NCBI GenBank assembly: GCA_030631975.1
Contig: DAOVKD010000025.1
Span: 1-7,354 of the forward strand
DNA: 7,354 bases
Source: Candidatus Woesearchaeota archaeon
GTDB taxonomy: Archaea; Nanobdellota; Nanobdellia; Woesearchaeales; GW2011-AR4
Direction: 5' to 3'
Below, piece after piece: positions 1 through 5,065 of the stretch. Under the pieces are notes generated by a model. It did not search any database and was not told where the DNA came from. It saw nothing but the letters and a program-made list of their open reading frames with translations. Numbering within the stretch: the first letter of the stretch is position 1; each line of letters opens with the position of its first letter. A program made the position numbers and the translations under genes.

Positions 1-384
1 ATATTGTATTATTGGGCAAGCATAAGGAATCTGAATAAAGATATTATCTATAAAACACGCGTTGAATACAAAGGCACTGCAGCTGAAATTGAGAAAAGGA
101 TGCCCCCAAGCATAGTATTTGGCGCTTATACTGCATATAAGTTCAAATTTAAGGATGCGCCTGCAGATTATTCAGAGGTATATGTTTACTGTGCTGATGA
201 AGATTTAAAAGAATTAATAGGAAGGTTTCCCGCTAAAAGCGGTAATCCTAACCTTTTTGCGCTTAGCAAGGATTTTGAAGGCAGGAAAATGCCTGTTGCC
301 CAGATATTTGTTGACCTCTGGAACATAAAGGAGTGGTATGCAAATGATTTTATTAATGCGCTAGAAAAAAAATTATTTGAGTAA
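1..384 (+). CDS. AbiEi-like type IV antitoxin / regulator, C-terminal part (5' truncated by window edge)
   Basis: The reading frame is open at the left edge. The first possible start in the window is a TTG at position 4, but the frame continues upstream (ATA), so this is most likely the C-terminal end of a longer protein. The visible 126 residues fit the C-terminal half of archaeal AbiEi-like proteins. A segment around PPSIVFGAYTAYKF is followed by an acidic beta-rich stretch (DYSEVYVYC), and the closing signature is PVAQIFVDLWNIKEWYANDF near residues 97-116 counted from the TTG. In this family the missing N-terminus is a winged-helix domain that binds the operon promoter and represses it. 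The nucleotidyltransferase gene begins two bases after this stop, the classic AbiEi-AbiEii order, and that context is half of the argument. I cannot see the DNA-binding domain, so the antitoxin role is inferred. Confidence 0.6.
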   Translation: MLYYWASIRNLNKDIIYKTRVEYKGTAAEIEKRMPPSIVFGAYTAYKFKFKDAPADYSEVYVYCADEDLKELIGRFPAKSGNPNLFALSKDFEGRKMPVAQIFVDLWNIKEWYANDFINALEKKLFE

Positions 385-386
385 AA

Positions 387-995
387 ATGGAATACTGGCA
401 CGACTTAATAACAGAAAAAAGCTGGAAAGTTTTGCAGAAGCTTAAAGGAAAATTTAATTTTGTACTGATGGGTGGGTGGGCTGTTTATCTCCTGGCAAGA
501 GCGCAAAAATCAAAAGATGTTGACATAATTTTGGATATAAGCGAGCTGCAAAAAATAAAGGCCCAATATGAGTTAAGGAAAAACAATAACTTGAGAAAGT
601 ACGAAATAAAAATAAGTGAAATTGACATTGATATTTATGTTCCTTTTTATTCAAAATTAATTTTGCCTTTGGAAAAAATAGAGTCGCAAATAATAGAAGG
701 CTTTAAAGTTACAAAACCAGAAGAATTGCTTATATTAAAGCAGGGTGCAGAGTTGGACAGAAGGTATAGTGAAAAAGGGGAAAAAGACAGAATAGACATT
801 ATGAGCCTGTTGTTAAGCTGCGAAATGGATTTTAAGCGATACAAAAAAATACTTAAGCAAAACAACCGGGAAGAGTTGGCAGGCAGCCTGATTTTATTAA
901 TTAAAAATTTTAAAGAATACAAATATTTTAAGATTTTGCCGTCTAAATTCAAAAAGAGAAAAAAAGAAATTCTGGAAAAGATAAGCAAAAACTGA
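387..995 (+). CDS. AbiEii-like nucleotidyltransferase (putative type IV toxin)
   Basis: A 202-residue protein with the nucleotidyltransferase (MNT/polymerase beta-like) signature. GGWA lies at residues 29-32, then KDVD at 43-46 supplies the first two metal-binding aspartates (D44, D46). A third acidic strand, EIDIDIY at 78-84, probably supplies D82. Further on are a lysine-bearing helix (ILKQGAELDRR, about 116-126) and KDRIDIMSLL (133-142), both typical of the AbiEii/DUF6036-like branch. The C-terminal 50 residues are Lys-rich. Family members transfer nucleotides to RNA or protein targets and act as toxins restrained by the upstream AbiEi-type partner. Here that partner ends two bases before this ATG, and the next gene starts three bases after the stop. 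No Shine-Dalgarno site is visible, so translation probably depends on coupling. The fold call is firm; the toxin role rests on context. It is shorter than many bacterial AbiEii proteins. Confidence 0.75.
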   Translation: MEYWHDLITEKSWKVLQKLKGKFNFVLMGGWAVYLLARAQKSKDVDIILDISELQKIKAQYELRKNNNLRKYEIKISEIDIDIYVPFYSKLILPLEKIESQIIEGFKVTKPEELLILKQGAELDRRYSEKGEKDRIDIMSLLLSCEMDFKRYKKILKQNNREELAGSLILLIKNFKEYKYFKILPSKFKKRKKEILEKISKN

Positions 996-998
996 AAA

Positions 999-1595
999 AT
1001 GATCTTCGAGCAGATTTTAGTGGGACTTATGCAGAATTTTTGTTATATAATAGGAGATGAGGGAAGCAAGGATGCTGCAGTTGTTGATCCAGGCTGGGAA
1101 ACAGGCAAGATTCTAGAGGTTGCAAAGAGGCATGATTTGAATATTAAAGCAATTTTTTTAACACATGCGCATCCAGACCATGCCAATGGGGTTAAGGCAA
1201 TAGCAGATGCTGCAAATGCAATAGTTTATATCCATGAAAAAGAGCTGAATGAAATCAAAAAGCGGGAAATCAATAAAATTAAAACCATAAAAGACAATGA
1301 TGAAATAAGCATTGGCAGGATAAAAGTTAAGGTTATCCATACTCCTGGCCACACTCCTGGAAGTGTTTGCTATCTACTTAATAACAAGATAATAACAGGA
1401 GATACATTATTTGTTGAGAGCATTGGCAGGGTTGATTTGCCAGGAGGAGATGCAAGAATAATGGCAGAAAGCTTAAAGAAATTAAAAAAACTGGATGATC
1501 GCATTAAAGTTTATCCCGGGCATGATTATGGTTCAAAGCCGAATTCAACTATTGGTTATGAAAAGAAGCATAATTATCATATGAGGGGAAATTAA
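999..1595 (+). CDS. Metallo-beta-lactamase-fold hydrolase, glyoxalase II-like
   Basis: A 198-residue MBL-fold enzyme with a full set of binuclear metal ligands. The core motif THAHPDH gives H56, H58, D60 and H61; HTPGHTPGS gives H118; TGDTLF gives D135; YPGHDYG gives H175. The block GRVDLPGGD (143-151) and the tail STIGYEK place it in the glyoxalase II-like / YcbL-like group, which hydrolyses thioesters such as S-lactoylglutathione in some members. At 198 residues it lacks the extra C-terminal helical substrate-binding domain of classical glyoxalase II, so the substrate cannot be stated. No signal peptide is seen, so it is probably cytoplasmic. It starts three bases after the nucleotidyltransferase stop and is presumably cotranscribed with it, although a metabolic role unrelated to the AbiE-like pair is just as likely. 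A T6 run follows the stop directly. Confidence 0.9.
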   Translation: MIFEQILVGLMQNFCYIIGDEGSKDAAVVDPGWETGKILEVAKRHDLNIKAIFLTHAHPDHANGVKAIADAANAIVYIHEKELNEIKKREINKIKTIKDNDEISIGRIKVKVIHTPGHTPGSVCYLLNNKIITGDTLFVESIGRVDLPGGDARIMAESLKKLKKLDDRIKVYPGHDYGSKPNSTIGYEKKHNYHMRGN

Positions 1596-1596
1596 A

Positions 1597-1602
1597 TTTT
1601 TT
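1597..1602 (+). terminator. Oligo-T transcription terminator of the upstream plus-strand operon
   Basis: Six consecutive T residues begin one base after the TAA stop of the MBL hydrolase gene, in a short gap (1596-1609) between convergent genes. Archaeal RNA polymerase terminates at oligo-T tracts without needing a hairpin, and none is visible here. Position and composition support the call; it is otherwise an inference. Confidence 0.5.
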
Positions 1603-1609
1603 ATAATTG

Positions 1610-2899
1610 TCAAACCAAACTCTTAGCCAGCTCCAGACTGCATTCATCCAATTCGTTCATTCTGCAGAAATTATCCTTTACCTTGTCTGCGCTTTGAACA
1701 CCGCCAAACTTAATTTTATTATTGACTAAAAATGCTGGGAAGGTGTTTATTCCAAGTTCCCTGACAATCTGGGCATCTGCATTGTGCGTTTCAAAATTAA
1801 CTTTTCCATTAAATGCCTCTAAAAATTCCTGCAGGTTTTCTTCTGCTTTTGCGCTTGCAGTTTGATCTTGCTTAACAAATAAATCAAGCTTGTTTGGAGT
1901 TTCTTCTCTTTCTATGTAATAATTTGAATTTGCTACAGTGTTCTTCATTACATAGCCGCTGTCAACCTTATCAAAAGCATTAAAGAGTTTATAATAATTA
2001 TGAGTTTCTGATAAGCTTGAATTAAACATATAAGCAGGCAAAGCAGTTATATCAAAGTTTTCAGCAAATTCTCTGCCTTCTTCTGCCTCAAAATCTACAT
2101 TTTCCATCTCAATATTGGGAAAAAAAGCATTAAGTATTGATAAAATCCTTCCAGTGTCGCAGTTAAAGCAGTTTTTATCGTTTAAAACCACTAACTTAAC
2201 TTCCACATCCTTAATATATTCACATTCTGCATTTTCCTCCCCAGGATTGTTGCATATCCCTATACATCCTTCCTTAACACAATCATCATCAGAACTGCAG
2301 GCTATCAAGCCTAAATCCTTGTTAATTGGTCTATTAACAGAGTCGCCTGTGCTATCTGAATTTCCTGAAAAAAAGAAATACCCTGAGACAAAACCTAAAA
2401 TTAGAATAATTGCAATATAAGCAAATATTTTTTTATTAGTTTTCTTTTCTTCCTCAAAGATACTTTCCGGTGGTTTTTCTTCTTCAGCCTCTTCTGCAGG
2501 TTTTTCTTCTGTTGCTTTTTCTTCAGCCTCTTCCTTAACTTCTTCTATTTTTTTTTGCTCCCCTGCTTCTGTTTTTTTTGCTGATTCTTCTTCCCCGCGC
2601 TTGACTTCTTCTTTAACTGGCTCTTCTTTTATTTGCTCTTTCTCCTCCGCAGTTTTTAACTCAACTCCCTCAATTTCTATTTTTTCTTCTTCCTTTTTAT
2701 CCTCAGGCTTTGGCTCTTCTTTAACCTCTTCCTCAACCTTTGTTTCCTCCTTTTTCTGCTCTAAAGTATCCGGCTTATTTAATTTTGCCTCAATTCTTTG
2801 CTTTACGCTCTCAAATTCCTCTTTTGTTATGACATTCAGCTCAAGGCTTTCTCTTAGGAGCTTTAATTCCTCTTCCAGTTTTTCTTTTTCTGTTAACAT
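1610..2899 (-). CDS. Membrane-anchored tandem thioredoxin-fold protein with SHOCT-like N-terminus
   Basis: A 429-residue protein with a clear domain series. Residues 5-40 are a SHOCT-like helical hairpin (LNVITKEEFE). Residues 41-156 are a low-complexity Glu/Lys-rich linker, probably a charged helix or coil. One membrane helix at about 157-178 is preceded by KKTNKK, giving N-in/C-out topology. A Cys-rich segment follows (C201, C207, C212, C216, C226). Then comes a first thioredoxin-like domain (about 232-330) with CFNC at 244-247 and a cis-Pro context TALPAY (P288). A second thioredoxin-like domain (about 337-420) keeps the cis-Pro context NTFPAF (P388) but has QTASA where CxxC is expected. 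The product is inferred to work in extracytoplasmic disulfide exchange. The gene begins directly after the stop of the SurA-thioredoxin gene (TAAATG), with AGGTGG four bases before its ATG, so the two are translationally coupled. The exact substrate is unknown. Confidence 0.75.
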   Translation of the reverse strand: MLTEKEKLEEELKLLRESLELNVITKEEFESVKQRIEAKLNKPDTLEQKKEETKVEEEVKEEPKPEDKKEEEKIEIEGVELKTAEEKEQIKEEPVKEEVKRGEEESAKKTEAGEQKKIEEVKEEAEEKATEEKPAEEAEEEKPPESIFEEEKKTNKKIFAYIAIILILGFVSGYFFFSGNSDSTGDSVNRPINKDLGLIACSSDDDCVKEGCIGICNNPGEENAECEYIKDVEVKLVVLNDKNCFNCDTGRILSILNAFFPNIEMENVDFEAEEGREFAENFDITALPAYMFNSSLSETHNYYKLFNAFDKVDSGYVMKNTVANSNYYIEREETPNKLDLFVKQDQTASAKAEENLQEFLEAFNGKVNFETHNADAQIVRELGINTFPAFLVNNKIKFGGVQSADKVKDNFCRMNELDECSLELAKSLV

Positions 2900-3931
2900 T
2901 TATCCACCTGTCAATGTTTTTAGTATAGCCTTAAACTCATCCTGCTCTTCAATACCAAATTTTCCAACACGCTTGTATTTGCAGCCTAAGACAACAACGG
3001 GAACAAGGTTATTTGGGCTGTATTTCTTGAATAATGCCACCTCTTCTTTAGGAACCCCGTTTTCTTTTTTTAACGTTAATAAATTATCGCCAGTGTCAAG
3101 GCTCCAATGCCGCGCTTCTATGCTTCCATTTATGATAAAATTAATAACCAAATCCTGAAACACTCTTCCGCTTTCCCTGCATATCTGGCATGAGCTTGTT
3201 GTATACAGCCTTATAACCGGCTTCTCTTCACTGCAGATTTCATCACTAGTTTCTTCAAAGCTTCTTAATACAAGTTTTTCAATATTCTCCGGAAATATTT
3301 CAATGTCGGAATTGCCAATTAAAGTATCTATATATCCCTGGAAAGCATCATCATTTTCATCAAAAAACAAATTTTTACCTTCTTCTTCAATAAAATCAAT
3401 GTTTGCATTCTCCAAAAGGTTCAATATAACGGCCCTGGTTTTAAATGATTTTTTTACATCATTAATTGTAAGGCCGCTGGACTCTAAATTCTTTTCAAAC
3501 TCATCCAAAGTCAATCCATTCTCTATTATAAAAATCCCCAAAAGCTGTTCAATCTCTTCTTCAGATGCTTTTATGTTCTCTTTTTCAGCTTCCTGCATTA
3601 GAACTTTCTGAGGAATTAAGGATAACATTAAAAAATCCTGCTTTGTGGCAACATCCCTGTACTCAGGAGAGACAGATATAGCATACCACCAGTTTAACTC
3701 CTCTATTGTTATTTTTTCTCCATTTACAACAGCTGCTGCATCTTCATTGGAATAGGATATATTTACAAAATAAAATAAATATGCTGCCGCCGCAATAAAC
3801 ACAATGAAACTACCAAGAATTATTATGTTTTCTTTTCTTTCTTTTGCCTTTTTATGCTTTTTGTTAGAATTTTTTGGGGTTTTTTTCTTCTTCATTTTGA
3901 CCATTATTACTGCTGCAAATGACTCTATCAC
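2900..3931 (-). CDS. Membrane-anchored SurA-N-like chaperone fused to a thioredoxin-like domain
   Basis: A 343-residue protein counted from the GTG at 3931. A Lys-rich cytoplasmic tail (13-33) precedes one membrane helix (about 35-56), placing the rest outside the cell. Residues 63-175 resemble the SurA/PpiC N-terminal chaperone domain: AAAVVNGEKITIEELNWWY, a helix ending in QKVLMQEAEKENI, then EEEIEQLL and LTINDVKKSF. A segment at about 197-213 (YIDTLIGNSDIEIF) resembles the returning C-terminal helix of that fold. No parvulin prolyl-isomerase domain lies between them. Residues 236-341 form a thioredoxin-like domain with CQIC (248-251) and a cis-Pro context LVPVV (P311). The inferred role is holding secreted polypeptides while catalysing or probing disulfides. 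The start is uncertain: in-frame ATGs at 3904 and 3895 are alternatives, and the second gives MKKKK, a common kind of start before a membrane helix. A TATA-like box at 3959-3967 drives this unit. Confidence 0.75.
   Translation of the reverse strand: MIESFAAVIMVKMKKKKTPKNSNKKHKKAKERKENIIILGSFIVFIAAAAYLFYFVNISYSNEDAAAVVNGEKITIEELNWWYAISVSPEYRDVATKQDFLMLSLIPQKVLMQEAEKENIKASEEEIEQLLGIFIIENGLTLDEFEKNLESSGLTINDVKKSFKTRAVILNLLENANIDFIEEEGKNLFFDENDDAFQGYIDTLIGNSDIEIFPENIEKLVLRSFEETSDEICSEEKPVIRLYTTSSCQICRESGRVFQDLVINFIINGSIEARHWSLDTGDNLLTLKKENGVPKEEVALFKKYSPNNLVPVVVLGCKYKRVGKFGIEEQDEFKAILKTLTGG
2904..2909 (-). promoter_or_regulatory. Shine-Dalgarno site AGGTGG for the tandem-thioredoxin gene
   Basis: Read on the minus strand the junction is AGGTGGATAAATG. 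A good match to the archaeal anti-Shine-Dalgarno sequence lies at the last codons of the upstream gene, four bases before the ATG at 2899. It is the only well-placed Shine-Dalgarno site I see in the window, and it fits an operon-internal start, whereas operon-first genes here appear leaderless. Confidence 0.6.
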
Positions 3932-3958
3932 CCCTCTAAGATGCAGTTAATCCAATTG

Positions 3959-3967
3959 ATAAATAAA
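3959..3967 (-). promoter_or_regulatory. TATA box for the SurA-thioredoxin / tandem-thioredoxin operon
   Basis: On the minus strand the sequence reads CGAAAGGTTTATTTATC, an AT box (TTTATTTAT) behind a purine-rich BRE-like stretch. Transcription starting about 26 bp downstream would begin near 3937. That leaves about 6 nt before the GTG at 3931, or about 33 nt before the ATG at 3904. The box lies in the 47-bp gap after the upstream minus-strand gene, so the operon probably has its own promoter. Confidence 0.5.
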
Positions 3968-3978
3968 CCTTTCGGATT

Positions 3979-4239
3979 TTAATTACTTAAAAACCTTTCA
4001 ATCTCTTTTTTCATGTTAATATTAAGAGAAACATGGATTTCATGTGTTTTTTTGTACCTGCCAATAAAACCTATTTTATACAATTCCCCTAAGGCATCTT
4101 TGGTTTCTTTTCTTCCAACGAGGTGTTTTGGGAGACCCTTGAATAAGTTTCTTTCTTCTGTATGGCTAGCTCCCCATTTAGGCGGAGAAAAATCTTTTAG
4201 CTTCCTGATAAAGAATTTTTGGATTGATATTTTGTCCAT
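3979..4239 (-). CDS. Small archaeal winged-helix-like protein, function unknown
   Basis: An 86-residue basic protein. The core KHLVGRKETKDALGELYKIG (about residues 38-57) followed by FIGRYKKTHEIHVSLNI (58-74) has the layout of a recognition helix and a beta-wing. The pattern (L)PKHL-x-G-R, then ALxEL-x-K-x-G, then H-x-SLN recurs in short uncharacterised archaeal winged-helix proteins. It has no signal peptide or membrane segment. DNA binding is inferred from the fold; the target is unknown. The gene diverges from the winged-helix gene at 4344. Its ATG lies 26 bp from the centre of an AT box, so the mRNA is probably leaderless. A 17-bp palindrome sits between the two promoters and could be an operator for either protein. 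A structural nucleic-acid-binding role instead of regulation is possible. Confidence 0.6.
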   Translation of the reverse strand: MDKISIQKFFIRKLKDFSPPKWGASHTEERNLFKGLPKHLVGRKETKDALGELYKIGFIGRYKKTHEIHVSLNINMKKEIERFLSN

Positions 4240-4259
4240 TCTTGAATTTATTCTAAACT

Positions 4260-4270
4260 TATTTATTAAT
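4260..4270 (-). promoter_or_regulatory. TATA box for the small winged-helix gene (minus strand)
   Basis: The minus strand reads ATTAATAAATA, centred about 26 bp before the ATG whose first base is 4239. This is the spacing expected of an archaeal promoter that yields a leaderless transcript. The palindrome at 4275-4291 lies immediately upstream, where the BRE and upstream elements would be. Confidence 0.5.
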
Positions 4271-4274
4271 ATTG

Positions 4275-4291
4275 TGTATCATATTGATACA
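4275..4291. promoter_or_regulatory. Perfect 17-bp palindrome, candidate operator between divergent winged-helix genes
   Basis: TGTATCA-TAT-TGATACA has 7-bp perfect inverted arms around a 3-bp spacer. It lies in the 104-bp gap between divergently transcribed DNA-binding-like genes, 4 bp upstream of the minus-strand AT box and 21 bp upstream of the plus-strand AT box. The size and symmetry fit a binding site for a dimeric winged-helix regulator. It could also serve as an upstream activating site. Autoregulation is inferred from position only. Confidence 0.5.
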
Positions 4292-4312
4292 GCAGTGTTT
4301 CAAAACAAAACA

Positions 4313-4320
4313 TTTAAATA
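4313..4320 (+). promoter_or_regulatory. TATA box for the winged-helix regulator gene at 4344
   Basis: TTTAAATA is preceded by an A-rich stretch (CAAAACAAAACA) that could hold the BRE. Its centre is about 27 bp before the ATG at 4344, so transcription would start at or within a base or two of the start codon (leaderless). Confidence 0.65.
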
Positions 4321-4343
4321 TAACTATTATTTAATGCCTGTTT

Positions 4344-4673
4344 ATGGAAGAGAAAACATTGTTTGTAAGGTTTTTAGGAGACAATCCAAAAATAAGGGTT
4401 TTGGATATGTTAATAACCGGAAGAGAATTAGAATATTCCATTTCAGATATAGCAAAGCAGGCAGGAATTGGAAGAGCTACTTTCTATAGAATGATGGATG
4501 AGTTGTTAAAAAACAAAATAATAACTAAAACAAGAAAGTTTGGGAATATTCAGCTTTATAAGTTAAATATAAATAATGAAGTTGTGAAAGGCTTGATAAA
4601 TTTGTATGATCATACAACTGATGTCGCTTCTAAAAGAGAAATAAAAAGACAAAAATTAGAAGCAGTGCAATAA
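4344..4673 (+). CDS. Archaeal winged-helix transcriptional regulator
   Basis: A 109-residue protein of a common archaeal winged-helix type. The opening LFVRFLGDNPKIRVLDMLI (6-24) forms helix 1. SISDIAKQAGIGRATFYRMM (32-51) is a clear helix-turn-helix, with the recognition helix at GRATFYRMMDELL. ITKTRKFGNIQLYKLN (60-75) is the beta-wing. NNEVVKGLINLYD (78-89) is a closing helix and likely dimer contact, and the last 20 residues are charged. It probably binds DNA as a dimer; no ligand-binding domain or metal-binding cysteines are seen, so the signal is unknown. The ATG is 27 bp from its TATA box, so the mRNA is probably leaderless. It shares an intergenic region and a 17-bp palindrome with the divergent gene at 3979-4239. 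A DUF2283 gene lies 73 bp downstream. Related regulators are sometimes antitoxin-like, which cannot be decided here. Confidence 0.85.
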   Translation: MEEKTLFVRFLGDNPKIRVLDMLITGRELEYSISDIAKQAGIGRATFYRMMDELLKNKIITKTRKFGNIQLYKLNINNEVVKGLINLYDHTTDVASKREIKRQKLEAVQ

Positions 4674-4702
4674 TTTAAATTAAATCTTGATAAAACATTT
4701 TG

Positions 4703-4710
4703 ATTAAATA
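4703..4710 (+). promoter_or_regulatory. Possible TATA box for the DUF2283 gene
   Basis: ATTAAATA is centred about 40 bp before the ATG at 4747, which would give a leader of about 13 nt. It is weaker than the other boxes in the window. The nearer TTTATATA at 4735-4742 is too close to the start codon to serve this start. Readthrough from the regulator gene is an alternative. Confidence 0.3.
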
Positions 4711-4746
4711 CACTTCCAAGTTGAATGCGGCATGTTTATATAAACT

Positions 4747-4974
4747 ATGAAACTTGAATACGATAAAGAAGCGGATGCAGCATACATTTACCTGGAATAC
4801 CCTATAAAAAAAGGTCAAGCCAAAAATACTATTGAATTGAATGAGAACATAATGCTTGACTTTGATAATAAAGGGAAACTCCTAGGTGTCGAAATTCTAA
4901 ATGCCAGTAAGGTATTGAATAAAAAAACTCTTGTAGAAGCCCAACCTATTATAGGCAAGGAAAATTATGTATAA
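4747..4974 (+). CDS. DUF2283 family small protein
   Basis: A complete 75-residue protein matching the DUF2283 pattern from end to end. It opens with MKLEYDKEADAAYIYLE (1-17), continues with NTIELNENIMLDFDNKGKLL (27-46) and ends with GVEILNASKVL (47-57). The start is secure because family members open with the same M-x-x-x-YD-x-x-ADA motif. The fold is mostly beta, with no membrane segment. In many bacteria and archaea DUF2283 genes neighbour a DUF4258-like gene and are suspected antitoxins. No such partner is present here, as the gap to the next gene is only 91 bp. The nearest upstream gene, 73 bp away on the same strand, is the winged-helix regulator. The molecular function of the family is not established. 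Confidence 0.85.
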   Translation: MKLEYDKEADAAYIYLEYPIKKGQAKNTIELNENIMLDFDNKGKLLGVEILNASKVLNKKTLVEAQPIIGKENYV

Positions 4975-4983
4975 GTTAGTAAT

Positions 4984-5005
4984 GTTTACTTCTTCCTTAT
5001 CTTAT
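4984..5005 (+). terminator. Pyrimidine-rich stretch, possible terminator after DUF2283
   Basis: Starting nine bases after the stop codon the strand is rich in T and C (GTTTACTTCTTCCTTATCTT). It has no long uninterrupted T run and no hairpin, so it is only a weak candidate for archaeal termination before the next promoter at 5034. Confidence 0.25.
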
Positions 5006-5033
5006 ACTGATTCAAAAACCTCAAAAAGCAAAG

Positions 5034-5041
5034 TTTAAATA
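5034..5041 (+). promoter_or_regulatory. TATA box for the TPR / PspC-like operon
   Basis: TTTAAATA is preceded by the purine-rich AAAAAGCAAAG (BRE-like). It is centred about 28-29 bp before the ATG at 5066, which predicts a transcript that is leaderless or has a leader of two to three bases. It is identical in core to the box at 4313. Confidence 0.65.
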
Positions 5042-5065
5042 TTTCTGTGATGAGCGCACTATAAA

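Noticed and set aside
2115..2420. Plus-strand open frame opposite the membrane helix and Cys-rich region
   Set aside because: It lies within a minus-strand gene with a coherent multi-domain architecture, and its translation resembles nothing recognisable.
2440..2780. Repetitive TTCTTCTTC-type sequence considered as a DNA repeat or microsatellite
   Set aside because: It is the complement of GAA/GAG/AAA codons for the Glu/Lys linker. The units are irregular and in frame, so protein-level low complexity explains it.
2601..3158. Plus-strand open frame of 185 codons opposite the charged linker
   Set aside because: It is Ser/Phe-rich only because it is antisense to Glu/Lys-rich codons. It has no domain, spans the junction of two well-supported minus-strand genes and has no promoter in the right place.
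4013..4489. Plus-strand open frame of 158 codons across the divergent intergenic region
   Set aside because: It is antisense to one winged-helix gene, overlaps another in a different frame and runs through both promoters and the palindrome. No family resemblance is seen.
4735..4742. TTTATATA as promoter of the DUF2283 gene
   Set aside because: It ends four bases before the ATG, so transcription would begin inside the gene, yet the DUF2283 motif starts exactly at that ATG.
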